From: Deinandra increscens subsp. villosa
Taxonomy: Eukaryota; Streptophyta; Magnoliopsida; Asterales; Asteraceae
DNA length: 64,000 bases
Direction: 5' to 3'
NCBI GenBank assembly: GCA_039602395.1
Contig: JBCNJP010000010.1
Span: 32,575,828-32,639,827, forward strand
Within the stretch, counting starts at the first letter, position 1. Every line of letters begins with the position of its first letter. The translations under genes and the position numbers were made by a program. The notes below the pieces were generated by a model. That model searched no databases and was not told where the DNA came from. It saw only the letters and a program-made list of their open reading frames with translations. Shown here piece by piece: positions 18,238-28,685 of the stretch.

Positions 18238-20227
18238 ACAGGACCGATGAAGAAGAAACTTACTTCTTGTCCAGCAAATAATTTCTTTAGTTCTTCAAGG
18301 GCCACATCTCGGGCCTTCAGCTGCTGCTCCAGCTCTTCCATTTCCCTCCGCCGATGGTTTGCCACGCCAACCTCCGTCTCCAACGCACCAATCTTCTTCT
18401 TCTTCAATTCATCCTGCAACTGCTCACCCTCAAGGTCCTCCAGATCCTTCAACAATTTAAACTTGTCTTCCAAAACATTTTTCAGCTCCTCCTGCTACTT
18501 GTTATACATTACCTTCAGCTTCCTAAACTAGACATCGGTCCAGTTCAACCTTTTCTGGACCTCAGTACTTAGCTTGAAGGACTCAACAGCGCTACTGTCA
18601 AAGTGGGCATTCAGCTCAGCAGACTCAACAGTACTGACCGTCCAACGCTCAACAGGAGGAAGGGCCCTTCTCATGAACATGGTGCAAGTATCGGGACCAG
18701 CAATGATGGTCCTTTCTTTGATGGTCCAGTCTGGAATGTATGGAATGTTCTTCGAAGAAGTAGTTATTGGAGAAACACCATCAGAGTCTTAGGAGTCAAA
18801 CAAAGGCTCAAATTCATCCTTCAGGAAGACTTCTTAAGATTCTAGAAGTTGGTCTTAAGAAGGAAGGAAATCAGAAACACTAGAAGTTCCACAAATAGAA
18901 GGACCAAACAGTTCAATTAACTTAGCAAAACTGGCAGGAGTGGAACTGACAATCTTAGGAGGAGAGTAAGAAAGGAACATACCAGCATGGGTAAAGTTTT
19001 TAACCTTAGACTCAAAAAAAACTGGAGAAGTACTGGGCGAAGAAGCAGGCTCCTTGAGCTTCGCATCAGGGGTGAAAAAAGTAGGGAACGAAGTAGACGT
19101 TTCAACAACAGAAGCAGTCATCTCCACAGATGGAGATGCCATAGTCTTCTTACCACTTCTAAGGTTCAAGCGAAGGGCGGGCTTCTTGGTAATATATGCA
19201 TCAAAACTAGGAGGGGGGCGCTTCTTACCTTGCTGCTTTTGAGTAACAGAAAGGCCTTCAACGTTAGAAGGTTCATCACTCGAAATAGCGCTAATTGTGT
19301 CAGACGCCCCTGCCGCACTATCCGTAGCAACCGAGTTATTAGCGAAGGAAACGCGGGGCCAAGAATCACCAGCACCCCCTTTCCCAGCAGGAATAGCAGT
19401 AAACTCAAAACCCTTACCAACATACCCAAGAATCTTCTTCAAACTCATCTTTGCAAAAAAGAAAAAAAAAGGAGGCATAATAAGAAGCAAATAAATAAAA
19501 CACTTGAAAGATACCCGAAAGGCAACACGCCTTTACCATCCTCCAAACCACAAACCGGTGACCCATTGGAAGCCCTTTCTTACTAAGACCGACCATCACT
19601 AGAAGCCCCCCACTAAAAGTCTTGTATGGCGAAGGGTTAACAACAAGACGCTTCAAAAGGTCATTGTCATAACCAGCCTTGGGGGGAACATCAGAAATGG
19701 TCGTCCCGGCAGGAAGGATGGGTAGGACCTCGGGCAGAAAATCAGAAGAAACAAAGAAGAAACTGTTTTTCCAGTCATGGACACAGTTCAAAATGTAATT
19801 GGTGTAATTAGGGTATTTGGGGGAACGACGCTTCTCAAAGGTCATCCAATCCCATCAATCCCAACGGAACTTGTAAAATTAACGAAACAAGGGAATGGAG
19901 GGTTGACCAGAGAGTGACAAACAAGTAACCTCGAAGTGTATGATCTTGCAGAAAGCAATGGGGTACATTTGCGAAAAATAACACCCATAACTCTTAAGAA
20001 TAGAAATCAAGAAAGGAGACAAAGGATATCTGACATTGCACTGTCAGAAAGTCAAAGTGTAAATTGTTACTCGATCGGACACCGCCTCAGCAGGATCCTC
20101 TGGTAATGGCAACCTAGGGTTCAAAGTCAAAGGAATGTTGAATTCCTTGATGAACGCCGCAAGTTTACCCCCCCCCCCCTCCTCCCATCAGAGTGGAAGC
20201 GACAGAAGACAAGTCAGATCGAGACAT
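18238..20227 (-). pseudogene. Antisense ORF of Tat element E (putative gypsy-type transposon family)
   Basis: The likely start at 20227 (MSRSDLSSVASTLMGG) is followed by a 12-C run (20168-20179, plus strand) that shifts the frame. Then come the family blocks FNIPLTLNPRLPLPED, YPLSPFLISILKSYGCYFSQ and HFEVTCLSL. HDWKNSFFFVSSDF follows in yet another frame. A likely intron runs from ATG-GTAAAG near 19530 to the acceptor before MSLKKILGYVGKGF (about 19448). The exon beyond is Ser/Pro-rich and ends with a coiled coil (LEDLEGEQLQDELKKKK, MEELEQQLKARD) cut at 18238. This matches the plant proteins annotated as putative gypsy-type transposon. Function is unknown; several stops and frame changes make it a pseudogene. 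Confidence 0.6.
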
Positions 20228-20587
20228 TCCAACAACAGAGAAAAACACTAACCTGTAAAAAATGGCAGGGAACGCAGAAAAACGCTGGCAGTAGCAGAAG
20301 AAGAGCGATAACCTCCCCCTCCTCTTTCGACGGTTAATAAATAAGAGAAAAAACCATCGGGATGCAGGATTTATTCTTAGAGCGACATGTGTCCGACTTG
20401 ACAAGTAAATTACCCTCAAACGCCAAACATGCTTACAGTTGTTAAGAGGGTAAAAACATCAGGGTAAAAGAGAAGCCAGAAGGTCCTCAGAGAACAGGAA
20501 ATCAGAAAGGAGAAGCAAACTAGAGAAGGCCTATCTGGATTGAGTCTCTAGTATTCTTCATCTGTGATTCTCGAATAACAAGAGACT
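20228..20587. other. Region between antisense gene and PPT of element E
   Basis: No gene was seen. It should contain the promoter and leader of the antisense gene (minus strand) and the 3' untranslated region of the sense transcript. Confidence 0.4.
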
Positions 20588-20597
20588 AGGGGGGACT
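20588..20597 (+). other. Polypurine tract of Tat element E
   Basis: AGGGGGGACT directly precedes TGATGGGATATAG, the start of the LTR, so the LTR orientation is plus. Confidence 0.7.
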
Positions 20598-21169
20598 TGA
20601 TGGGATATAGCCACGGATGGCCTCAAAGAATGATAAAAGACCAAAGAAGGACACAACCAAAGCTTGACAGAGAAACATTTTGGCGGAAGGGGGCGCGTGA
20701 GAAAAAAAGGGATTAAACTAATCCTCAAAGGTACAGGGCCAACAGGAAAAGACTAGCACCGGCCTCGGGAATAGGCGAGCGGTGATGTGTGGCCCCAAAG
20801 GGCGAATGAAGCCAGCGACGGGCTTCCTCAGCCACAGAAGGGCCTCCGTGCGAATAGTCTTTCTTGTTAGGTAGAGAAGCCGCACGTCGAGAGCATTAAA
20901 TGTTCTTAGCACGTCATCGGCTATAAGAGGGCAGGGTAAACCAGAAGAAAAGGTCACGTTCTCTCTTCTCAAACTCTCAATATTTCTGGCTTAATTCTGA
21001 CAAACCCTCTCTTACTCTCAACGGAGCTTGGTCACGAAGACCCCCTTTGGGGCCCTTCGTGTTAAGGCTAACAGTGTTTCTTGTTTTGCAGGACACCCGA
21101 TCATCATATAAGTTACTTGAAGTCGCTAACCAGGAAGAATACCATCTCCCGGGATTCTGGGACACAACA
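20598..21169 (+). repeat. 3' LTR of Tat element E (about 570 bp)
   Basis: It starts TGATGGGATATAG and ends GGGATTCTGGGACACAACA. The end block (CCCCCTTTGGGGCCCTTCGTG, then GCAGGACACCC, then CCAGGAAGAATACC) is typical of Tat LTRs. A TATA-like TATAAG lies at 20922-20927. The right edge abuts gag of element K; the exact last base may be 21169 or 21171. Confidence 0.7.
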
Positions 21170-21182
21170 CATCCGAAAAACA

Positions 21183-22329
21183 GAGGAAGAAGGCTAAAGA
21201 AGAAAGACTTCAGAGTCTGATAGCCGAGGTTATAGCCTAAGCTTTTTCTAGTCTAACTGCAAGAGAGAAGAGGTTGAGCAAGAGGCCTGCTATTGAAGAT
21301 GAATCGAGTCAGGGGTATTATAGTCGTTCTTACAAAAGTAGAATAAAAAGAAGTGTATCCCATAAAGAAAGAACTGCTCAAAGTGAGTCTACTGCAAGCT
21401 CACATCATCACACTAAGCGTGATGATAAGAAGAAAGATAAGAAAGATAGGTGAAGAAAATATGTGGAGCTTAGTGATAGTGATTCTGAATCCTATAAGGA
21501 GGAAGAAGAAAAGATGAGGAAGAGAGCATGTTCGTAGAAGGCCCCTACATGGCGTGTAAACCAAATGTTTTCAAGGGAGATAAGGGTGTGACTGAAGCCC
21601 TTAACTGGTTGGATGAAATTAAAGTTGTTCTCAACATCAGAAACTACGTAGAGGATGACAAAGTGAAGTTTGCATCTCATTCTTTTAAGGGTTCTGCTTT
21701 AGCTTGGTGGAAAACGATCTTGGATGGTAAAGGTCGTACCAGAACTCATCAGATGGGTTGGAAGAGTTTTAGAGCCTTGGTTATGCAAAATTTTATTTCA
21801 GAAAATGAGCAAGAAAAGCTTGAGAACGAATTTCTTAGTATGGTGATGAAAGATGCTGATTATCAAAGTTTCATCCATAGGTTCGACAAAATTCTCAATT
21901 TGGTGCCTCATATGGAAAATACTGAAGCTAAAAGGGTACGAGGTTCATCTGGGGATTAAGTCCCGAAATTAGAGCTGACGTAAGATCGACAAGACCAACC
22001 ACATTGGAGTCAGCCATGGATCTGACTTCCATTTTGAGTGATGAATGGGTGAGGATGTCTGGAAAGAAGAAATCATCTGAAGGCTCCAAAAGAAAGTTTG
22101 ATGAAGGGCATCGTAATGATAGAAACATGAAGCGTGTTGATAGAAGGAACTTGTGGAAGGTGTAGAAGAGTAGGGCATGGATCGGCTGAATGTCAAAAGC
22201 CGATAGTTTGTTATGAATGTAACCAAGAAGGGCACAAAAGGCCAGATTGCCCAAAGTTGAAGGATGCTAAGAAGGATAGTGAGAAGAACAAAGCCCCACC
22301 AAAAGGTAATCCTCGAGTCTATATCATGA
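21183..22329 (+). pseudogene. Gag of chromovirus K
   Basis: The N-terminal part (21183-21530) is charged and rich in Ser and Lys (KRDDKKKDKKDR) with stops. The gag core follows at 21528-21959 (GDKGVTEALNWLDEI, KVKFASHSFKGSALAWWKTI, FRALVMQNFISENEQEKLENEFLSM). After a frameshift near 21950 come two zinc knuckles, CGRCRRVGHGSAEC and CYECNQEGHKRPDC (22150-22245). Two CCHC knuckles are usual in this lineage. Confidence 0.8.
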
Positions 22330-22935
22330 ATGTTGACGAGGCCCGAAACAACGATCAAGTTGTTTCTGGTATGTTCTATTAATGGTCATTATGTTAGCAT
22401 TCTATTTGAATCCAGAGCTAATAGAAGTTATATTGCTTCTACATGTATACCTATGCTAAAATGTGCTTTATATAAATTAGATAGGCCTTACACTGTAGAG
22501 ACTGCTAGTGGCCAGGTGATTAGTATACCTGACATAGCTAGGGATTACCGGTTAAAAATTGATGACGCCTTGTTTGAATTAGAATTATTACCTATGAATT
22601 TGCGTGGATTCGACATAGTCCTAGGAATGGACTGGTTAACTAGATATAAGGCCAGGATTATGTGTGACAAAAAGGTCGTTGAAGTGGAATCGTTAGAAGG
22701 AAATGTCCATGTAATTCTGGGAGATCGTCCAGCAAAGCCTATGAAGATTATATCTCAACTTAAGGCCGAGAAGTATTTGAAGAAAGGTTGTCAAGCGTTT
22801 CTAACTTGTATTGTGGAAGATCCTAAGTAAAAGAAGTTGGAAGATGTACCAGTAGTTTCTGAGTATGTTGACGTATTCCCAGAAGAATTGTCGGGTTTAC
22901 CACCAGAGAAGCAAGTGGAATTTCCAATTGAATAA
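22330..22935 (+). pseudogene. Protease of chromovirus K
   Basis: The frame resembles chromoviral aspartic protease (RGFDIVLGMDWLTRYKARIMCDKK near its end). The active-site triad reads FESRANRSYI where the family has Asp-Ser/Thr-Gly-Ala, so both the catalytic Asp and the Gly are changed. The linker to RT (EYVDVFPEELSGLPP, 22858-22915) follows after a stop near 22830. Confidence 0.75.
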
Positions 22936-23648
22936 GTGCCAGGGACTGCGCCAATAGCCAAGGCACCATACAGACTCGCACCTTCGGAAATGCAAGAACT
23001 AAGGAGTCAACTTCAAGAATTGTTAGATAAAGGATTCATCAAACCAAGTACTTCACCTCGGGGAGCACCACTATTGTTTGTCAAGAAGAAGGATGGCTCA
23101 GTGAGAATGTGCATCGACTATCGTGATTTAAATCGTGTAACTATCAAGAATAGGTATCCTCTTCCAAGAATTGACGATTTGTTTGATCAACTGCAAGGAG
23201 CGAGTTATTTTTCTAAGATTGACTTAAGGTCAGGATACATCAAGTAAGAGTCAAGGAAGAATATATACCAAATTCGGCATTTAGAACAAGATATGGACAT
23301 TATGAGTTCACAGTCATGCCGTTTGGGCTAACGAACGCACCAGCAGTGTTTATGGATCTCATGAACCGAGTCTGCAAACCCTACTTAGACAAGTTCGTGA
23401 TCGTCTTTATTGACAACATTCTGATTTACTCCAAGAATGAGAACGAGCATGGGCATCATCTAAGAAAGGTATTGGAACTATTGAGACAAGAAAAGCTCTA
23501 TGCTAAGTTCTCTAAATGTGATTTTTGGCTGCGGGAAGTTCCATTTTTCGGACATGTGGTAAGCGAGGCAGGTATTCAAGTGGATCCTGCTAAGGTTGAT
23601 GTTGTAATGAAATGGGAACTACCAAAATCTGCCACTGAGATAAGATGA
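22936..23648 (+). pseudogene. Reverse transcriptase of chromovirus K
   Basis: It has APYRLAPSEMQELRSQLQEL, FVKKKDGSVRMCIDYRDLN, KNRYPLPRIDDLFDQL and YFSKIDLRSGYIK, then a stop and frameshift at about 23245-23315. The second half has MPFGLTNAPAVFMDLMN and the catalytic box VFIDNILIYS, where the second Asp of the usual DD pair is Asn. The ORF ends ATEIR-stop and continues FLGLAGYYRRFIQDF in frame. Confidence 0.85.
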
Positions 23649-24311
23649 TTCTTAGGGTTGGCAGGTTACTACAGAAGGTTTATTCAAGACTTCTTCAAAA
23701 TTTCTACACCACTAACTACTTTAACTCAGAAGAACGTTAAATTTGAGTGGAAGTAGAAGCACATAGAAGCATTTGAATTACTGAAAAAGAAATTGAGTTC
23801 CGCTCCAATTCTATCAATACCAAATGGATCTGAAGACTTTGTCATTACCACTTATGCATCAAGGAAATTAAAGACACATGAAAAGAACTATACCACCCAT
23901 GATTTGGAATTGGGTGCGGTGATCTTTACTTTCAAGATTTGGCGTCACTACATGTATGGCACTAAGTTTGTAGTCTACTCTGATCACAAAAGTCTCCAAC
24001 ATCTGTTCAGTCAGAAGGAGTTAAACATGAGGCAAAGACGTTGGATGGAGACCTTAAGCGATTACGATTATGATATCAGATATCATCCAGGAAAGGCCAA
24101 TGTGGTGGATGATGCTTTAAGTAGAAAAGAAAGGATAGAGCCACTTCGTGTCCGGGCCATAAGATTGGATGTGCGTGTAAGCTTAATGGACGATATTCTA
24201 AAAGTTCAAAAGGAGCAATTAGAAAGTCAGGAATTGGACAAAGGAGAAAGGAGTATGGTTGAAAAGAGCTTAACCAAAGAACCAAATGACATATTTCGAT
24301 TGGGAAATTGA
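23649..24311 (+). pseudogene. RNase H of chromovirus K (internal deletion)
   Basis: After AGYYRRFIQDF and the connection (AFELLKKKLSSAPILSIPNGSEDFVITTY) the sequence jumps straight to ASRKLKTHEKNYTTHDLELGAVIFTFKIWRHY. About 20 residues normally found between, with the first catalytic Asp, are missing. The remaining motifs VYSDHKSLQHLF and HPGKANVVDDALSRK are normal. Such a protein would lack RNase H activity. Confidence 0.8.
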
Positions 24312-25199
24312 ATACGGATAACCAAGGAAGGAGGATTACGGGAGAAAATTCTCAAATAAGCACACAAGTCAAAATATATGATGCATCCTGGTGGGGACAA
24401 AACGTACCATAATTTGAAGGAAAATTATTTGTGGCCAGGCATGAAAAGAATATAGCAGAATTTGTTGAGAGGTGTTCCATGTGTTTACAGGTGAAAGAAA
24501 AACACTAGAAGCCATCTGGATATATCTGCAGAAGTTGGAACTACCGTTGTGGAAATGGGAGTTAGTCATAATAGACTTTGTGACTAAGTTGCCCAAAACA
24601 AGCAGTGATAAAGATACCATATGGGTTATAGTGGATTGTCTGACTAAATCAACTCACTTTTTGCCCACTAAGGAGACGTACTCAACAGGGGAATTTGCTA
24701 AGCTGTATGTAAAAGAAATCATTAGATTGCACGGCGTACCATTGTCGATCATGTCAGATAGGAACAGTCGGTTTACATCCCATTTTTGGAAGAGTTTTCA
24801 GCAAGCAAAGGGAACAAAGCTAAACTTGAGTACGGCCTATCATCCTCAAATGGATAGACAAAGTGAAAGAACTATCCAAACATTGGGAAATGCTTCGGGC
24901 ATGTGTTACTGAATTCGGTGGTAGCTAGGATAAGCATTTGCCTCTAATGGAATTTTCATACAACAACAGTTACCACTCGAGTATAAAGACAGCTCCGTTT
25001 GAGGCGTTGTATGGTCAGAAGTGTCGTACACCAGTCTGCTGGTTCAGAAGTTGGTGAAGGGCAATTAACTGGACCAAAATTTGTTGTTAAAATAGCTGAA
25101 AAGAAAAAGCAAATTCGGGAAAGGCTTAAGGCTGCCTAGGATAGGCAAGAGAGTTATGCTGATAGGCGTCAAAAGCCTTTAAAGTTTGAAAAAGGTGAC
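24312..25199 (+). pseudogene. Integrase of chromovirus K
   Basis: The finger region (HPGGDKTYHNLKENYLWPGM near 24385) is interrupted by stops. The core at 24472-24912 has Asp in IIDFVTKLPKT, Asp in IMSDRNSRFTS and Glu in RQSERTIQTL. Frame changes near 24890 and 25040 interrupt the end of the core (FSYNNSYHSSIKTAPFEALYG). Stops within AAxDRQESYAD (about 25137) precede the GPY/F part. Confidence 0.8.
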
Positions 25200-25613
25200 A
25201 TGGTCATGTTGAAAGTGTCGCCTTGGAAGGGACTTATTCAGCTTAGTAGGCGTGGGAAGTTAAGTCCCCGCTACATTGGTCCGTTTAAGATAATTGAAGA
25301 AATTTGTACTATTGCCTATAGATTGGAGTTACGAGAGGAACTCAGTGGAATTCATGACGTGTTTCATGTCTCCAATTTACGGAAATGTGTAACGGATGAA
25401 ACACTAGTAACTCCATTGAAGGATATTCGTGTTGATGAAAAGCTTCACTTCTCAGAGCAACCTGTTGAAATTTTGGAGCAAACAGTGAAGAAGTTAAGGA
25501 GAAAATGGATTTCGATGATAAAAGTAAAATGGGATGCTCGACGAGGTCCAGATATTACTTGGGAATCAGAAACTGATATGCGGAGAAAATATCCCCACTT
25601 ATTTGAGCCTTAG
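25200..25613 (+). CDS. Integrase C-terminus with chromodomain, chromovirus K
   Basis: An open frame with the SH3-like GPY part (KGLIQLSRRGKLSPRYIGPF), DVFHVSNLRKCV, then a chromodomain of about 50 residues (QPVEILEQTVKKLRRKWISMIKVKWDARRG, split here by a break in homology to the family consensus only). It ends MRRKYPHLFEP-stop. Chromodomains target integration to particular chromatin. The first Met lies inside pol, so this is the last intact piece of a broken polyprotein. Confidence 0.8.
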   Translation: MVMLKVSPWKGLIQLSRRGKLSPRYIGPFKIIEEICTIAYRLELREELSGIHDVFHVSNLRKCVTDETLVTPLKDIRVDEKLHFSEQPVEILEQTVKKLRRKWISMIKVKWDARRGPDITWESETDMRRKYPHLFEP

Positions 25614-25640
25614 AAGGAATTCCGGGATGAAATTCATTTA

Positions 25641-25659
25641 AGGGGGGGGGGGGGGAGAA
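25641..25659 (+). other. Polypurine tract of chromovirus K with 14 consecutive G
   Basis: An A followed by 14 G (25642-25655) and AGAA precedes the TG of the LTR at 25660. PPTs of this lineage are G-rich, but this run is unusually long and probably grew by slippage. Confidence 0.85.
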
Positions 25660-27975
25660 TGTAACAACCCTGACCGAAGCATGATTGTTAAAGAAGAGAA
25701 AATAGGGAAAAGAAGAAAAATTTTCTAAGTGTTTGGCTCGATACGGCCGTATCACATTATAGTGATACGCCCGTATCGCGGGGCGTATGGGTTCAGAATG
25801 ATGATACGGTACGACCGGGTCGGGTCGCGAACCAAATGTATTCGGGCCCGTGATACGCCGTATTGTATAAGGCAATACGGCCGTATCCTTCACAGGATTA
25901 TAGAAGTGCAATTTCACCGAATTTGGTCATTTGTTTCCCTTCAAACCAGCTTCTCTACTGGTTTTCTCTTGTTAACTCTGCCCAAAGAGTTCCAGTGACT
26001 GGTTGGATGCTTGAATACAAGAATTGAAGCTTAATCAATTGAGGTAAGCTTCTTATCTTCTCTCTTTGATTAATTGGTGAATATTGAAGATGAATTTGAT
26101 GTTTAACATTGATTTAGAAGTTGTGAGAATCATCAAAGAGGTGATTTGTGTACAAAAAGCAGCAGGGAAATAAGGAAGAACTTGGATTGCAAATGCAACC
26201 CTAAATTCTTACCAATTTAGGAAAGATCAAGAATTTGAGTGTTAAACCCAAATTGGATGCGTACAGCTTATTGCTGAGTTGTGGATGGATTCGAGGAATC
26301 TCAGTAAGTAACATTTATGGAAGGAAAGCCGCTCTTGAGGTAGGTTTTTCATTTTATGTAACAATTACCAATTTGAATGCATGCATGTGAAATGGTCAGT
26401 AGATTGACATTCTGAGCATCTAGTTATGTTTTTGAAGCTTAAACAAGCAATTAGAATGTTTTGGTACAAAGAGAAACGGATAGATTTGGCTCTGAATGGT
26501 CAAAATAACCAAAACAGGATTCTGATCTGATGATGAATACAGTCGTATTATGGCATATGGCCATACGGCCGTATCAGTGGTCGACCAATTAAAGAACTCG
26601 AATATTAAAGGCAATACGACCGTATCCGTGTTATGACAATACGGTCGTATCACGTGGTTATCAGATTTGGAATTCTAATCTCGTTGGTAATACAGCCGTA
26701 TAATGTAAAAGTGAATACAGCCGTATCGCGGGATTCTGGAAAATGAAGAAACTGTTGAATACGTCCGTATCAGCATATTGTGATACGCCCATATGCATGC
26801 TAGAACAGTTTGATGTCTTAATATTCTATTTTAAACTAGAAATTTAGACTATGGATTAGGAATAGTAATGTTCTAAGGTTTTACTAGACTGACTGAAAAT
26901 GAATTGAAAGGATTTCATATCATTTAACTTAATGTTTGATTTGGAAATCCTATTTATTGAATCGGGTGACCATACGGAGACCAATTGCATATTGATTTGA
27001 ATCTGAATTGCTCAGTAAGATAAATCAGTGACTTATGTACTGATTTAATGTTACGATTATATATATCGTGGGGTGACTTGCATCTAGACGTGGTGGAAGT
27101 GAGTTTAACTTCTTAAGTCCCGCTTATCTGTGAGTACCGATAGCTTCCCCTCTTTTAAATATTTTAAATCTTTTGGAGTGCACATGAACTATTTACTGCT
27201 TATTTTACTATGCTTTGTATGTTTGGGCTAGCCGGGTGGGTCAATTGTCGGGTAGTAAGCTTTCAAAAGTAAGCTACTCTGGTCATTAGAGATTACGTAT
27301 GCCACGGGGTGTATAGGGGGGGGCTTAATAGCTGATTAAGTAGGTAGTGTAATTGGCCTCACGTCTATTCCTTGAAATTAAGTTATCAAGGATGTAGTAT
27401 GTGTCACTATATGCCCGAACATGAGGGGTAATACAGAGGCACGCGCCTATGTTATGTCGGATTGAGTTTTGACCTAGGGCATCAGTAGCTACACATAGGG
27501 TTTAGTAAAGAGAATGAGAAAATGTTTATCTGATTGTTTATAGCTGCGGACTCACTAACAACATTATTGTTGTTGACATGTTTTAGTTCATGGTGCAGGT
27601 AAGTAGCTTAAAGCAGAGATTGTGTCGAGCAGAATGGTTATGGTTGGGGACCGTTATTGATGGTTGTATTGCCTATTGGTTGCATGATCAGATCTGACCT
27701 TTTTTATCTATCCTTGTTATCTCTTTTCTCCTATATTCTGAATAATGTTATGTCTTAGAGTACCTGGGACCAAGCCTAGTTTTAGCTGCTAGAGTTATAG
27801 AACTCCTTGTGGCTTGTCTTGTAATATATGGTGGTCGTTGTTTGCATTGGGTTGTGTGTATGATTGTTGCGTACTCTGACTATTAATCTGATGCTTCCGT
27901 GGATCCTGATACGAACAGTCGGCCCACACCCGTACTTTCTGTCCTTGGCAAGGGGCGGAAAGTGGGGGTGTGACA
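25660..27975 (+). repeat. 3' LTR of chromovirus K (about 2.3 kb)
   Basis: It starts TGTAACAACCCTGACC and ends GTGGGGGTGTGACA, the usual ends of Tekay/Del LTRs. The flanking DNA at 27976 is gag of element C in the other orientation. Two clusters of GATACG/CGTATC palindromes lie at 25740-25887 and 26537-26795. Confidence 0.85.
25740..26795 (+). promoter_or_regulatory. Palindromic GATACG-CGTATC clusters in the chromovirus K LTR
   Basis: Perfect or near-perfect palindromes are GATACGGCCGTATC (25740-25753), GATACGCCCGTATC (25764-25777) and AATACGGCCGTATC (25874-25887), with diverged copies between. A second cluster at 26537-26795 has CATACGGCCGTATC, AATACGACCGTATC, AATACGGTCGTATC, AATACAGCCGTATA and GATACGCCCATAT. 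The half-site is the same hexamer as in the Athila and element C motifs, but here it points outward with a GC centre. Confidence 0.5.
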
Positions 27976-28685
27976 CACTTCCTCTTGTTATCCATCACAC
28001 CAGTCACTTCTTTTCGCTGAGGTATAATTCATTGTTGTACGACCTGATCAGTTAGCTTATGAGCTAGGTAAATAGTGTCACGAATGTTTCCAGGATTGCT
28101 TGAGGTCGCCAAGCTTTGAATTTTAGGTGCCAAGCCATCAATGTACTGCTCAATTCGGCGATAGGGCGGATCAACCATAGTAGGACAAAGCACAGCCAAT
28201 TTATTCTGGCACGATGTGTACATCTCAATCTCGGATCCCTCTATCTTCAGGTAGGCAAATTCAACCTCCAAATTCTTAACCTCCATGCAAGGACGGTACT
28301 CCTCGATCAATAGTCTCGTGAACTCTACCCATGGCATTGCGTTCGCTTCTACTAAACTAAGAACTTGAAGTTGCAAGTTCCACCACGTTAAAGCAACTCC
28401 TTCCAACGTTCCTAATGCATACTTAACTCGGTATTCACTTGGATAATTGCATCTCTCGAAAACCGACTCAATCTTTTCCATCCGGTGAAGTAGTCCTACG
28501 ACTCCTTCTGTTCCGTTAAACATGTGTGCCTTGCATTCCATAAGCATCTTCTAAGAACACCCTTGCGGTATGTTAGGGTTTGCTTATGCGTGAGCTGTCG
28601 AAGCTGCTGCTACACTCTGACCGATAATAGTATTAAGCTCTTCTGCAGTGAGATTGATTCCACGGCCTCGGCCTCTACCTGCCAT
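27976..28685 (-). pseudogene. Gag of chromovirus C (N-terminal part)
   Basis: The start at 28685 gives MAGRGRGRGINLTAEELNTII, a typical chromoviral gag N-terminus. Two stops follow (near 28585 and 28555). The core then reads CKAHMFNGTEGVVGLLHRMEKI, YALGTLEGVALTWWNLQL, WVEFTRLLIEEYRP and YIDGLAPKIQSLA. It is cut at 27976 by the LTR end of element K. Orientation and position make it the coding start of the element whose 5' LTR lies at 42.7-45.3 kb. Confidence 0.8.

Larger units (their letters stand above)
18238..21169 (+). mobile_element. 3' part of a Tat-lineage element E with antisense gene and 3' LTR
   Basis: An antisense gene (20227-18238) is followed by a PPT and an LTR in plus orientation (20598-21169). 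Antisense extra ORFs between pol and the 3' LTR are known in Tat-lineage elements. The gag-pol part, expected to the left on the plus strand, is missing at the deletion junction with the Athila LTR. Confidence 0.65.
21170..27975 (+). mobile_element. Chromovirus K (Tekay/Del-like Ty3/gypsy), 5' truncated
   Basis: The order is gag, zinc knuckles, protease, RT, RNase H, integrase, chromodomain, PPT and 3' LTR on the plus strand. A C-terminal chromodomain defines chromoviruses. The 5' LTR and PBS are missing; the left edge is the LTR end of element E. Numerous stops, frameshifts and lost catalytic residues show that it is older than the Athila element. Confidence 0.85.
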
